The notes under the pieces are model-generated. The model was not told the DNA's origin, made no database searches, and saw nothing but the letters and a program-made list of their open reading frames with translations. A DNA stretch of 64,000 nucleotides, taken from Halobacterium rubrum. Lineage in GTDB: Archaea > Halobacteriota > Halobacteria > Halobacteriales > Halobacteriaceae. Each line of letters opens with the position of its first letter. Position 1 is the first letter of the stretch. The translations under genes were made by a program, and so were the position numbers. Below are positions 35,830-45,251 of this stretch, one piece after another. Location of the stretch: assembly GCF_021729015.1 (NCBI RefSeq), contig NZ_JAJQQZ010000003.1, positions 1 through 64,000 on the forward strand, in the 5' to 3' direction.

Positions 35830-35843
35830 TTAGATACGTCTAA
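35830..35843. promoter_or_regulatory. DtxR-type palindrome at the dtxR-gdt1 promoter
   Basis: TTAGATACGTCTAA has arms TTAGA and TCTAA around a four-base center, the same 5-4-5 layout as the sufC site (TTAGG-N4-CCTAA). It lies 15-28 bases before the ATG at 35815 and overlaps the reverse-strand TATA-like CTTTAGAC. It is the natural operator for the adjacent DtxR regulator. Confidence 0.55.
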
Positions 35844-35939
35844 AGTAAATATTTGACGATGGGTGTACCCGGGTTTCGGGGTGTGCGTCTCTGTCGGTGA
35901 GACGTAGTTACGACCGCAAAACGAGGCCGGAGCGGGGGA

Positions 35940-38627
35940 TTACGCGGACTCCGCCGGCTCCGTGGCGGGTGCCGTGCTGCGGCTCGCCCGGCGGTTCCGC
36001 GCGAGCAACGCAGCGAACACGACCAGCCCGACGCCGCGCAACAGGAGGTCGAGCGCGATGCTCGTCTCGCCGGCCGGCACCCCTAGCAGGCCGAGCACAT
36101 CGTAGACCGCTGACACGGCGATGGAGGGCGCCATCAGGAGCAGTGCACTGAGTGCGTAGACCGCGCGCTCGGTCCGACCGACGTCCGTGTACACGAAGCC
36201 GATGACGGTCGCGGCGAGCGCAATCACGCCGAGGAACACGCCGACCACCGGGAGCAGAATCTCGGGCACCGAGTACCACACGTCCAGCAGGTCGGGGATG
36301 CCGACGACGCTGTACTGGTCGCCGACCGGCAGGTCGCCCTCGTTGCGCCGCAGCAACACGATGCCGGGGGTCACGACGAACGCGAACGGCACGATGGCCT
36401 TGTTCAGGGACAGCGAGAACGCCTCCACGCCCGTCTGGAAGGCGTCGGACTTCGCGATGCCGGAGGCGGCGTAGGCCGCGACGGCGACCGGCGGCGTGAT
36501 GTCGGCGATGACACCGAAGTAGAGGATGTAGAGGTGTGCCGCCAGTTCGGGGATACCGAACGGTGTCAACACCGGCGCGAGCAGCACGGAGAGGATGATG
36601 TACGTGACCGTCGTCGGCATCCCCATCCCGAGGATGATCGAGGACACGGCGGTGATGGCGAGCACGACCACTATCGAGCCGCCGGCGACCGACCGGATGA
36701 GCGCCACCAGGTTCGGGCCCAGTCCGGAGATGCTGATGACGCCGGGGATGATGCCGGCGGCTGCGACGGCGACGACGACCGGTACGGCCGTCCGGGCGCC
36801 GTCCTCCATGGACTTCAGCGTGAACACGCCGTAGTTGAACAGCCCGTTCTCGGTGAGCGACGGGCGGCCCAGCTCCGCTGCGGTGATGTCGGCGGCGTCG
36901 TCGACCGCTTCGTCGAAGTTCAGGCGGCTGGCGTCGGCCTGCGGGTGGATGGCCATCGTGAGCACGCCGGCGGCGATGGCGAGCCAGCCGACGTCACCGA
37001 GCATCGCCGCCAGCGCGGCGTCCGGAGACATCGCACCGGTGCCGCCACCCGTGGCCGCCGCGACGAGGCTGCCGCCGACGAGCCACTCCGAGAGGAACGT
37101 CCCGCCGAGGAGCAGCGCCAGCAGCGCGGCGAGCAGCCACCGGGTCTCGTCGCCGTAGGCGGCGATGAGCGCCATCAGCGCGCCGATGGCGACGAGCGTG
37201 AACCACGCCGACCGCGCGACGGACAGCCGCTCGATGATGAGGAAGTACAACAGCAGGCCGATGGGCACCAGGTAGAACCAGCCAGCGACGAGGTGCGAGC
37301 GGATGTCCACGAGTTCCGAGGCGTCGAGGCCCCCGATGCCCTCCTTGCTGGCCTCGAAGTGCACCATCACCCAGACGCCGAAGAAGAACACGATGGCGGG
37401 GATGGTCGCGGCGACGATGACGTCGGCGAACGGCGTCTGCGTGTACTGGACGATGAGGAACGCCGCCGCCCCCATCACAGGGGGGAGAATCTGGCCGCCC
37501 GAGGACGCCGACGCCTCGACGGCGCCCGCGAACTCGGGGCGGTAGCCGGAGCGCTTCATCAGCGGAATCGTGAACGCGCCGGTCGTGACGGTGTTCGCGA
37601 TCGAAGACCCCGAGATGGTGCCCATGAAGCCGGAGGCCAGGATGGAGGCCTTCGCCGGGCCGCCCTTCCGGGTGCCGGTAGCGGCGTACGCGAGGTCGAT
37701 GAACCACTGGCCGGCGCCCGACATCTCCAGGAACGCCCCGAACAGGATGAAGATGTAGATGAACTGCACCGACACCGTCACCGGGATGCCGAACACGCCG
37801 TTCTCCGTGTTGTACCAGAGGTTCTGGACGATGCTCGCCCAGTCGAAGGGCGGAATCGAGAGCACGCCGACGTACTGAGCGTTCAGCGGGATGAGGTAGC
37901 CGAAGCGCGCGTACACGACGAACATCCCGACGATGACCATCAGCCAGAGACTGATGGCGCGACGGGTCGCCTCCAGGACGAGCAACACGCCGACGACACC
38001 GAGCACGAACGCGTAGGACGTGTCGGCGAGCGGCCCGAACAGCACCGAAACCGGCTCGAGGAACGTGAAAACCTCCTGTACCGGCCGGCCCGCCTCGAGA
38101 CCGAACCGCCGCATGGTCCGGATCTCGGAGAAGTCGGTGACGAAGTACGCCGCCGCGAGCGCCGATAGCCCGGCGAACACGACGTCGATGGGCGAGATGT
38201 GGTTGAGGTCCTCGTCGACGACCGCCCACGCGAGGAACCCCCCTATCGACCGGACGGCCCGCGTGACCGGGTGGTCGGCGCCGAGACGGTCCTCGAGGCC
38301 GGCGGCGAGCGCGACGCAGCGCCGCGCGAACGGGCCGTCGCCGGTGCTGGCAGGGTACAGCAGGAAGGCCAGCACGAGCGCGAAGGCGACGTGTATCGCG
38401 TTGATCTGGAGCAACTGGAGTCTCGCGAGGACGAACTCCCCGACGACGGGGAGTGTCACGGAGAGCACGGACCCGCGGGCGGCCAGCCACATCTGGAAGA
38501 TCGAGAACGCGATGCCCACGGCGGCCACCGCGACGACGGCCGCGCCCTCGAGGTCGCGTTTCCGTTCGATTTCTTGCAGTACCGAGTCCGCGTCGGGCGT
38601 GTCGTCTGTCGGTTGTTCGTTAGCCAT
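35940..38627 (-). CDS. TRAP transporter fused permease (DctQM-type)
   Basis: The 895-residue protein joins a small DctQ-like four-helix region (about residues 25-250) to a DctM-type 12-helix channel, about twice the usual number of membrane segments. Conserved TRAP segments include GFMGTISGSSIANTVTTGAF, ASASSGGQILPPVMGA and ILGMGMPTTVTYII. Together with a TAXI binding protein it would import an organic acid using an ion gradient. It overlaps the DUF1850 gene by eight bases. The substrate is unknown; TAXI relatives take up C4-dicarboxylates, glutamate or similar acids. Confidence 0.9.
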   Translation of the reverse strand: MANEQPTDDTPDADSVLQEIERKRDLEGAAVVAVAAVGIAFSIFQMWLAARGSVLSVTLPVVGEFVLARLQLLQINAIHVAFALVLAFLLYPASTGDGPFARRCVALAAGLEDRLGADHPVTRAVRSIGGFLAWAVVDEDLNHISPIDVVFAGLSALAAAYFVTDFSEIRTMRRFGLEAGRPVQEVFTFLEPVSVLFGPLADTSYAFVLGVVGVLLVLEATRRAISLWLMVIVGMFVVYARFGYLIPLNAQYVGVLSIPPFDWASIVQNLWYNTENGVFGIPVTVSVQFIYIFILFGAFLEMSGAGQWFIDLAYAATGTRKGGPAKASILASGFMGTISGSSIANTVTTGAFTIPLMKRSGYRPEFAGAVEASASSGGQILPPVMGAAAFLIVQYTQTPFADVIVAATIPAIVFFFGVWVMVHFEASKEGIGGLDASELVDIRSHLVAGWFYLVPIGLLLYFLIIERLSVARSAWFTLVAIGALMALIAAYGDETRWLLAALLALLLGGTFLSEWLVGGSLVAAATGGGTGAMSPDAALAAMLGDVGWLAIAAGVLTMAIHPQADASRLNFDEAVDDAADITAAELGRPSLTENGLFNYGVFTLKSMEDGARTAVPVVVAVAAAGIIPGVISISGLGPNLVALIRSVAGGSIVVVLAITAVSSIILGMGMPTTVTYIILSVLLAPVLTPFGIPELAAHLYILYFGVIADITPPVAVAAYAASGIAKSDAFQTGVEAFSLSLNKAIVPFAFVVTPGIVLLRRNEGDLPVGDQYSVVGIPDLLDVWYSVPEILLPVVGVFLGVIALAATVIGFVYTDVGRTERAVYALSALLLMAPSIAVSAVYDVLGLLGVPAGETSIALDLLLRGVGLVVFAALLARNRRASRSTAPATEPAESA

Positions 38628-39114
38628 AGATGCTGTGGAGAGTCTCTGTCAGTAGCGTCCGGTGGACGAGGTGGACGTCGACGGACTCCGCGTCGCTCAC
38701 GGCCACGAGGTCGTAGGTCGCGCCGTCCACGTGGAGCTCGTGGCCGGCGACCCGACCCGGGGCGACGGTGAGTCTGGTCGTGTTCCCCGGCGGGTCGTAG
38801 ACGAACGTGCCGTTCTCCTCGGTGACGTTCGCGCCGGCCGGCAGCCCCCAGCCATAGGACTCGAACTCCATGCGCGTCATCTCGAGGCGGTCCCCGCGGA
38901 CGGTGTACCCGTCGTAGACTCTGGACTGCTCGACGCTGTGTGTGTACTCCAGTGCGACGGTCGACCCGTCCTCGACGGGCACGGTGAGGTACTGTTGCCC
39001 CGTCTCGGCGTCCTCGACGACGAGGACGCGCTCGCCGGGGACGGCCGCCGCAGCCGTCGCTGTCGCGACGGCGAGCGCGACCAGGACGAGGACGACCTGT
39101 CCGGAGCGTTGCAT
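38620..39114 (-). CDS. DUF1850 protein of TAXI-TRAP operons
   Basis: The 164-residue protein has an N-terminal signal anchor (VVLVLVALAVATATAAAA) and the DUF1850 body with EYTHSVEQSRVYDGY and MEFESYGWGLPAG. DUF1850 proteins recur between TAXI binding protein and fused TRAP permease genes, so it probably assists the transporter; its biochemistry is unknown. The start at 39114 places the signal peptide first. It overlaps the permease start by eight bases. Confidence 0.85.
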   Translation of the reverse strand: MQRSGQVVLVLVALAVATATAAAAVPGERVLVVEDAETGQQYLTVPVEDGSTVALEYTHSVEQSRVYDGYTVRGDRLEMTRMEFESYGWGLPAGANVTEENGTFVYDPPGNTTRLTVAPGRVAGHELHVDGATYDLVAVSDAESVDVHLVHRTLLTETLHSIYG

Positions 39115-39245
39115 TCGAATGTGCGTGGGCGCCGGCTCGCTGACCGTTCTCGATGGCGTCGACGCCGCCCGGGCGACGGGTGTGAGCGCCCGGCAGCGAG
39201 CGGGCGCGCGAGACGAGCCGTACCGGGGCGGTCGTCGCGGTGGCG

Positions 39246-40196
39246 TCAGCCGAAGTAGGCTTCGGCGCCGGGGTGGAGTTCGATGGACATCCCGTCCTGG
39301 GCGGAGTCGGCGCTGATGAAGTCGGTCTTGATGGTGAGGTCGTCGACGTTGTCGAAGATCGCGGCCGTGACATCCTCGACGGTGCCGTTCTCGAGGCCGT
39401 CGTGGGTCGCAATCATCGCCTGCACGGAGACGGTTTCGACGTCCTCGCTGACGCCGGAGTACGTGCCGCCCGGGATGGTGTCGTCGGCGAACCACGACGC
39501 CGCGTCCTTGACGGCTTCCCGGTTCTCGCCCTCGATGGGGATGATGTGGATGTCGTTCGTGTTCGCGAGCTCCTCGATGGCGCCGACCGGCCAGCCGCCG
39601 ACGACGAACGCCGCGTCGATGTCGCCGTTCCGGAGCTGGTCGGCAGCCTGCGAGAACGACGCGTTCTGTTCCTCGAAGTCCTCGACGCCGACGGCCTCCA
39701 GAATCTGGAGCGCGTTCACCTGCGTGCCGGACCCGAGGTCGCCCGTGTTGATGGTGGCGCCCTCGAGGTCACCGACCGTCTCGATGTCCGTGGTCTGGAG
39801 CGTCAGCAGCGTGATAGTCTCCGGGTAGAGCGTGGCGACGCCCATGATGTTCTCGACGGGGTCGTCCTGGAAGGCGTCGATGCCGGTGCCGTTCTTCGCG
39901 AAGAACGCGATGTCGTTCTGGATGAGCGCGAAGTCGGCGTCCTCGTCGGCGAGGCTGCCGACGTTCTCGACGCTGGCGCCGGTCGACTGTACGTTCAGGG
40001 TGAAGTCCGTGTTGTCCTCGACGACCGTCTTGACCTCGTTCGAGAGCGGGAAGTACGTCCCGCCCTGACCGCCAGCGTGCCAGGACAGTCGCGTGCCACC
40101 GCCGCCGCCGTCGCCGCCGAGGCAGCCAGCGAGGGCTGCGACGCCCGTGAATCCTGCCGCCTGCAGGAACCGCCGACGTGTACGGTTATCTGACAT
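39246..40196 (-). CDS. TAXI-family TRAP transporter solute-binding lipoprotein
   Basis: The 316-residue protein begins with a twin-arginine signal with lipobox, RRRFLQAAGFTGVAALAGCL, so it is exported folded and anchored by a lipid on the Cys. The mature body carries TAXI features, such as LSWHAGGQGGTYFPLSNEVK and LALIQNDIAFFAKNG-like binding segments, and ends VSADSAQDGMSIELHPGAEAYFG-like. It feeds the fused permease downstream via the DUF1850 gene. A TTATTTAG box (reverse strand, about 40226-40233) lies about 30 bases before the ATG. Confidence 0.9.
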   Translation of the reverse strand: MSDNRTRRRFLQAAGFTGVAALAGCLGGDGGGGGTRLSWHAGGQGGTYFPLSNEVKTVVEDNTDFTLNVQSTGASVENVGSLADEDADFALIQNDIAFFAKNGTGIDAFQDDPVENIMGVATLYPETITLLTLQTTDIETVGDLEGATINTGDLGSGTQVNALQILEAVGVEDFEEQNASFSQAADQLRNGDIDAAFVVGGWPVGAIEELANTNDIHIIPIEGENREAVKDAASWFADDTIPGGTYSGVSEDVETVSVQAMIATHDGLENGTVEDVTAAIFDNVDDLTIKTDFISADSAQDGMSIELHPGAEAYFG

Positions 40197-40326
40197 ACGG
40201 TCCGTAGGTCGGGTCTCGTCCGTATGGTTATTTAGCGTGTACCCGGAGTAAGGCGGTCTTACGGCCGGTAGGGAGGAAATCCGGGTTTCGCTTCCCGAAA
40301 CGGGCCCGACCAGTACCGTCGGTGCT

Positions 40327-41523
40327 TCAGATGCCCTTGCTCATCAGGTGCGACCGCAGCACGTCCGCGTCCTTGTTCGCGGTGCCCGTGTTCAGGAGCA
40401 CGACGGTGTCGTCCTCGCCGAACGCGCCCCGGTCGGCGAGCTCCCACGCGCCGGACGCCGCCGCCGCGCAGGTCGCCCCCATCTCCACGCCCGCGCGGCT
40501 GGCGACGGCGGTGCCCGCCTCCAGAATCTCGTCGTCGCTGGTCGCGACCGCGCCGCCGTCGCTTTCCCGGAGCGCGTCCAGAATCAGCGGGCTGGCGCCG
40601 GGGTCGGGAATCTCGATGCCGCCACAGATGGTGTCCGGCGCGTCCCACGGCTCGTGGACGTCCCGCCCCTCCTGTAACGCCCGAACGACGGGCGCACAGC
40701 CCTCGGCCTGCGCGGCGTACATCGCGGGCAGGTCCTCGGTGATGCCGAGCTCTCGAAGCTCCGTCGCGGCCTTGTGCATCCCGACGAGCCCGACGCCGCC
40801 CCCGGTCGGGTAGACGACGTGGTCGGGGGTCTCCCAGTCCAGTTGCTCGACGGTCTCGTACAGCATCGTCTTCTTGCCCTCGTGGCGGTACGGCGTCACG
40901 AACGTCTTCACCGAGTACCAGTCGTCGCCGTGCTCGTCCATCGCGTCCTCGTAGGCCGCCCCGGCGTCGCCGATGCGGCCCTGCACGACGTTCATCTCGC
41001 CGCCGTGGACGTTCACCATCGCCTTGTTCGTGAAGCCCGCTCGCGACGGCAGGAACACGTGTGCGTCGAGGCCGGCGCGCCCGGCGTACGCTGCCGCCGA
41101 CTGCCCGGCGTTCCCCGCCGAAGCCAGCGCCACGTCACTGGCGCCGTGCTGGACCGCCGCCGTCACCGCCACGGTCTGCCCGCGGTCCTTGAACGTCCCC
41201 GTCGGGTTCCGGCCCTCGTCTTTGATGTAGAGCTCCCCGACGCCCAGTTCGTCGGCCAGCCCCGGGCACTCGACGAGCGCCGTCCCGCCTTCGCCCATCG
41301 ACACGGCAGACTCCCGCGAGAACGGCAACAGCTCCTCGTAGCGCCACATCGAGTCGAACCGCCGCGACTCGAACGTCTCGGCGTCCACGTCGATTGCGTC
41401 GAAGTCGTACGTCGGGTCGAGGATACCGCCGCACTCCGGACACCGGTGAGTGGCCGCCTCGGCCTCGAACGATTCCCCGCAGTCCACGCACTCCAGCCCC
41501 TCGAACGCCGGCGTCGTCTCCAT
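40327..41523 (-). CDS. thrC: Threonine synthase
   Basis: The 398-residue PLP enzyme converts O-phosphohomoserine to threonine. It begins with a zinc-ribbon (CVDCGESFE...CPECGG, about 12-36) found in archaeal threonine synthases, then the PLP-lysine motif NPTGTFKDRGQTVAVTAA and the phosphate loop SAGNAGQSAAAYAG. GGGVGLVGMHKA binds the cofactor ring phosphate. The longest ORF starts at 41763; the ATG at 41523 gives the natural family N-terminus. It is divergent from the FAD oxidoreductase gene. Confidence 0.92.
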   Translation of the reverse strand: METTPAFEGLECVDCGESFEAEAATHRCPECGGILDPTYDFDAIDVDAETFESRRFDSMWRYEELLPFSRESAVSMGEGGTALVECPGLADELGVGELYIKDEGRNPTGTFKDRGQTVAVTAAVQHGASDVALASAGNAGQSAAAYAGRAGLDAHVFLPSRAGFTNKAMVNVHGGEMNVVQGRIGDAGAAYEDAMDEHGDDWYSVKTFVTPYRHEGKKTMLYETVEQLDWETPDHVVYPTGGGVGLVGMHKAATELRELGITEDLPAMYAAQAEGCAPVVRALQEGRDVHEPWDAPDTICGGIEIPDPGASPLILDALRESDGGAVATSDDEILEAGTAVASRAGVEMGATCAAAASGAWELADRGAFGEDDTVVLLNTGTANKDADVLRSHLMSKGI

Positions 41524-41622
41524 ACTCCGGGGTTCGGACGCCCGGACAAAGGCCCTGTCCCTTCCGGCACGCCCGCGCCGGAAGCACCCACGTTGATGAC
41601 GACACCGGACAAACGACCAGCC

Positions 41623-42897
41623 ATGACCGACGACGAGGACGTAGTCGTGGCGGGCGGAGGGCTGGCGGGGCTGGTGGCGGCGCGACACCTCGCCGAGGAC
41701 GGGTTCGACGTGACGCTGTTCGAGCGCGAACCCGAGGTCGGTGGCCGGGTGCGGTCGACGCACGCCGACGGCTTCACGTTCGACCGGGGGTTCCAGGTGC
41801 TGTTCACGTCGTACCCGGCGGCGCGCCGGGAACTCGACTACGAGGCGCTGGACCTGCGGTCGTTCTCGCCGGGCGCAGTCATCTGCCGGGGGGACCAGCG
41901 GGCGGTGCTCGGCGACCCGCTGCGCGACCCGGGCGCGCTCGTCCCCTCCATCCTGAACCGGGAGGTGTCCACAGCGGACAAACTCCGGACGCTGCTGTTG
42001 AAGCGCGAACTCGCCGGAAAGTCACTCGACGACATCTGGAGCGACGAGGACGCGACCATCGAGCAGTACCTCGCCGCCCGGGGGTTCTCCGAGCGGTACG
42101 TCGACCGGTTCGTGCGGCCGTTCTACGGCGGCATCACGCTGGACCGGTCGCTGTCCACCTCCAAGCGCGTCTTCGAGTTCACGTTCAAGCTGCTCGCCGA
42201 GGGACAGACGGTCGTGCCCGCCGACGGGATGGGCGCCGTCACCGACCAGCTCGCCGACCGCGTGCGAGACGCGGGCGTGACCGTGGAGACGGAGACGCCC
42301 GTGGAGGTGGTGGACGGCGAGAGCGGCGACGCCACCGTCGAAGTGCCGGGAGAGACTGTGGACGCCGATGCCGTCGTCGTCGCCGCGGACCCCGACTCGG
42401 CCCGCGACCTCACGGGCGTCGACGCCGTCCCGACCGAGTGGAAGGGCTGTGTCACCCAGCACGTCGCGCTGCCCGCCGGCCACCCGCTGGCGGACAGCGA
42501 CCGCATCCACCTCAACGCCGAGAGCGCGGTGCCCAACACCGTCGCGCCGATGTCCGGCGTCGCGCCCGAGTACGCGCCCGAGGGCCGGGAGCTCGTCGCC
42601 GTGACGACGCTCGGGACGCCCGACCGGCCGTCGACGGACCTCGCGGCGGCCGCCCGCGAGACGGTCGCCGGCTGGTACCCGCAGGCCTCCCTCGGCGAGT
42701 TCGAGGTGCTGCACACGCACCGGGTGCCGTTCTCGCAGTTCGCGCAGCCGCCCGGCATCCACGAGACGCTGCCGGACGCCCGCGACCCCGACGGTCCGGT
42801 GTACCTCGCCGGCGACTACACCCACAACTCCTCGATAAACGGCGCGATGGACAGCGGGCTGGCGGCGGCCGATGCCGTCCGCGCGGACCTACAGTAG
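41623..42897 (+). CDS. FAD-dependent amine-oxidase/phytoene-desaturase-like oxidoreductase
   Basis: The 424-residue protein opens with an FAD dinucleotide motif, VVVAGGGLAGLVAARHLAEDGFDVTLFERE followed by GGRV, and ends with a second FAD motif, YLAGDYTHNSSINGAMDSGLAAADAV. The layout fits flavin monoamine oxidases and phytoene desaturases. The substrate is unknown. I start at 41623 because ACGTTGATG at about 41590-41598 fits a promoter about 29 bases upstream; an ATG at 41596 would add 9 residues. It converges on the metallophosphoesterase gene with a nine-base overlap. Confidence 0.82.
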   Translation: MTDDEDVVVAGGGLAGLVAARHLAEDGFDVTLFEREPEVGGRVRSTHADGFTFDRGFQVLFTSYPAARRELDYEALDLRSFSPGAVICRGDQRAVLGDPLRDPGALVPSILNREVSTADKLRTLLLKRELAGKSLDDIWSDEDATIEQYLAARGFSERYVDRFVRPFYGGITLDRSLSTSKRVFEFTFKLLAEGQTVVPADGMGAVTDQLADRVRDAGVTVETETPVEVVDGESGDATVEVPGETVDADAVVVAADPDSARDLTGVDAVPTEWKGCVTQHVALPAGHPLADSDRIHLNAESAVPNTVAPMSGVAPEYAPEGRELVAVTTLGTPDRPSTDLAAAARETVAGWYPQASLGEFEVLHTHRVPFSQFAQPPGIHETLPDARDPDGPVYLAGDYTHNSSINGAMDSGLAAADAVRADLQ

Positions 42898-43584
42898 CCC
42901 GCGCAGGTCGCCGAGGGCGGGGAACCCGAGCGCCTCGCCCTCGCTGACGACGATGGGGCGGTACGCCGCCGGGTCGGCCAGCAGCGGCGACACCGCCGTG
43001 CCGTCGGAGAGCGTCTCGACGGGCGTGCCCGCCGCCAGTCGCGTGAACGCCGGGAGGACGAGCACGTCGCCGTCCTCGTACTGGCCGGGGCCGTAGAGGA
43101 AACAGGGGTGGCGCCGACCCTCGATTTCGACGGCGGGGTGCTGGTGGCCGACGACGTAGCGGTCGGCGCCGGTCGGCGGCTCCTCGTGGCCGTGGCAGAC
43201 CACCGTGCCGTCCTCGAGCTCGACGCTGTCGGTGGCGTCAACGGCGACGGCGTCCAGCATCGTGTCGTGGTTCCCGGCCAGCACGTCCAGCGCGGCGTCA
43301 GCGTCGTCGACGGCCGCGACCAGCTCGTCCACGGTGTCGCGGACGCCGTCGGGCACCGAGCCGTGGACGTGCAGGAGGTCGCCCGCCAGTACCACCCGAG
43401 CGGGCTCGAAGCGGTCGAGGTGGTCGGCGAGCCGGTCGAGGAGGTCCTCGCGCTCGCCCAGCGGGAGCGCCACGTCCGAGGCCGCGTCCCTGCCGGCGTG
43501 CACGTCGGCGAACACGAGCGCGTCGGCCGCCGGGAGGTAGGCGACGCGACGTCCGAACACCACCCAGTCCGGCGTCTGTGTCAC
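42889..43584 (-). CDS. Metallophosphoesterase
   Basis: The 231-residue protein has the calcineurin-like motifs FADVHAG, GDLLH, GNHD, VCHGHE and VGHQHP in order, the full set for two-metal phosphoesterases, and resembles the archaeal Mre11-unrelated YfcE/ICC-type class. Substrate is unknown. GTG 43584 is preferred over 43650: a CTAACTC element (reverse strand, about 43609-43615) lies 28 bases upstream. Confidence 0.85.
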   Translation of the reverse strand: MTQTPDWVVFGRRVAYLPAADALVFADVHAGRDAASDVALPLGEREDLLDRLADHLDRFEPARVVLAGDLLHVHGSVPDGVRDTVDELVAAVDDADAALDVLAGNHDTMLDAVAVDATDSVELEDGTVVCHGHEEPPTGADRYVVGHQHPAVEIEGRRHPCFLYGPGQYEDGDVLVLPAFTRLAAGTPVETLSDGTAVSPLLADPAAYRPIVVSEGEALGFPALGDLRGLL

Positions 43585-43681
43585 GTCCGCCACTCGGGCG
43601 TCCGGCGAGTTAGGCGCGGCGGTCCACGAGCGACCGACGCACGCACCCACCCGACGCCGGAGCGCTCCGTCGCGGCCACAC

Positions 43682-44290
43682 TCAGGACGCCTGCGTGGCC
43701 GTGGCGTACGCCTCCCGGACGCGCTCGAAGGTCTCCCGGTCGCCGCCGTGGTCCGGGTGGGACTCCTTGACCTGCTCCCGGTACGCCGCCTTCAGTTCGG
43801 CGTCGCTGGCACCCGCCGGAACGCCGAGCAACTCGAAGGCGTCCTCGACCGACTGCTGCTCGCCCTGCTCGCCGCCGCCGGCCGCGTCGTCGAACAGGTC
43901 CCCGGCGCTCGGCGTCTCGAACGGCAGCCGGCCGCCCAGCGCCCACCCCGGTAGCTCGTGTTCGGCGAGGACCGCGTGCGTCTCGGAGTTCCGGATGCGG
44001 AAGTAGGCTGGCGCGTCGAACGTCACCGCGACGTCCCGCCGTGGCAGGTAGAAGGCGACGTGCCGGCCCGCGACGAAGTGGTCCTCCGCGAACGGCTCGC
44101 CGATGGCGCGCAGGTACTCGCGGATCTCGGCGCGGCGCTTCCACTCGCCGGACCGCGCGGACGACGCCGTCGCCACGGGCTCCGTCGGGAACAGCCGCTC
44201 GCCGGCGACGAACACCGCAGCCACGAACACGGTGACGCAGCCGGTGATTGCCAGCCCCCAGGCGAGCCAGCCGGGTAACACACCACCCAC
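43682..44290 (-). CDS. Membrane-anchored J-domain protein
   Basis: The 202-residue protein has one N-terminal membrane helix ([26 protein letters not shown]) and a C-terminal DnaJ domain ([39 protein letters not shown]) with an intact HPD tripeptide at about 178-180. J-domains stimulate Hsp70 (DnaK) ATPase, so it may recruit DnaK to the membrane. The middle region (about 60-120) is not recognised. Two GTG starts (44290 and 44281) are equally possible. Confidence 0.82.
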   Translation of the reverse strand: MGGVLPGWLAWGLAITGCVTVFVAAVFVAGERLFPTEPVATASSARSGEWKRRAEIREYLRAIGEPFAEDHFVAGRHVAFYLPRRDVAVTFDAPAYFRIRNSETHAVLAEHELPGWALGGRLPFETPSAGDLFDDAAGGGEQGEQQSVEDAFELLGVPAGASDAELKAAYREQVKESHPDHGGDRETFERVREAYATATQAS

Positions 44291-44375
44291 TGGGGGCTGC
44301 TTGGAGAAGAATCGTTCGCCGGTGGCGGGGACCGACCGGCTGGACCGTCGGACAGCGGGGACCGGGACGTAGCGG

Positions 44376-45203
44376 CTACTGCTCGTCTAGCGTCAGGTCC
44401 GCCCAGGCGACGGTCTCTTGCTCGACGACGTTCGCGGGGTCCAGCTCCGGGGCGCCGAGGACCCGTGTCACGTTCGCCGGGAGGTTCTCCGGGGCCGACA
44501 TCGCAAACGCCTCCGAGGAGAGGTCCGTCGTCTCCGGGTCGGCGACGACGACCCGCATCACCATCCCGAAGCTCAGGTGCGGGAGGCAGAGCACGTCGTA
44601 GACGCCGGCCGCCTCGAACTGGTAGAGCCACGACTCCCCGTCGACGATGGGCGGCGACGTGAACCCCTCGACGCCGTCCGGAATCCGGTTCGGCACGGGC
44701 CGCTGTGGAATGCCGTACTTCTCGTGGAACGCCGTGACCGTGTGCTCGCCGGCCGCCGACAGGAAGTGAACGACACCGCCGGGCGGGACGTGTATCCCGG
44801 CCGGGTCGAAGTAGAACTCGAGCGGAAACGGCTCGCCGCTCTCCGGGTTGAGCGGGAAGTTCTCGTGGACCCCTTCGCCCTCTTCGGTCACGAGTTCGAC
44901 GACGGTGTCGATGTCGACGCTGTCCGTCTCGTCCGCCGCCAGCGGGTAGCCCCACGTCGGGTCGACGAGGTCCTCGACGAAGCTGCTGTCGTCACCGTCT
45001 TCGCCGTCCTCCTCCTCCTCCTCCCCGCTCTCGTCCCCGTCGTCCCCGTCGCCGTCGTCTTCCTGTGCTGTGCCGACGACGCTCGCACCGCCGAGCCCGG
45101 CGAGTGCGACACTCGCGCCCGTGGCCTTCAGCAGGGTTCGCCGCGACCAGTCCGCGAGCGTGCTGTTCGCCTCCTCGGTCGGGTCGCTGGTATCTCGGGA
45201 CAT
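44376..45203 (-). CDS. Tat-exported cupredoxin-like blue copper protein
   Basis: The 275-residue protein starts with a twin-arginine signal ([19 protein letters not shown], 21-39), then an acidic spacer of Asp/Glu. The C-terminal cupredoxin fold shows type-1 copper ligands: H154 (or H160), C206, H209 and M214 in [12 protein letters not shown]. It is probably a periplasmic electron carrier or copper protein. Nothing in the neighbourhood shows its partner. A TAATAAC element lies about 32 bases before the ATG. Confidence 0.87.
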   Translation of the reverse strand: MSRDTSDPTEEANSTLADWSRRTLLKATGASVALAGLGGASVVGTAQEDDGDGDDGDESGEEEEEDGEDGDDSSFVEDLVDPTWGYPLAADETDSVDIDTVVELVTEEGEGVHENFPLNPESGEPFPLEFYFDPAGIHVPPGGVVHFLSAAGEHTVTAFHEKYGIPQRPVPNRIPDGVEGFTSPPIVDGESWLYQFEAAGVYDVLCLPHLSFGMVMRVVVADPETTDLSSEAFAMSAPENLPANVTRVLGAPELDPANVVEQETVAWADLTLDEQ

Positions 45204-45230
45204 CCACTGTCAATCTCGCCCGCCAGAATG

Positions 45231-45251
45231 AATGTTATTAGTAGTAATATT
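45231..45251. promoter_or_regulatory. AT-rich imperfect palindrome at the cupredoxin promoter
   Basis: AATGTTATTA and TAGTAATATT (45231-45251) are near-reverse complements, with about two mismatches, around the likely TATA box of the cupredoxin gene. It is the most AT-rich stretch nearby and could be an operator. The remainder of the 45204-45477 gap has two short hairpins, TTCTCC-C-GGAGAA at 45376-45388 and CGTTT-ATG-AAACG at 45404-45416, but no gene I can support. Confidence 0.4.

Noticed and set aside
39115-39245. Gap between the TAXI binding protein and DUF1850 genes as a separate small gene
   Set aside because: No frame has a promoter, start and acidic composition; it is best seen as intergenic DNA within one operon.
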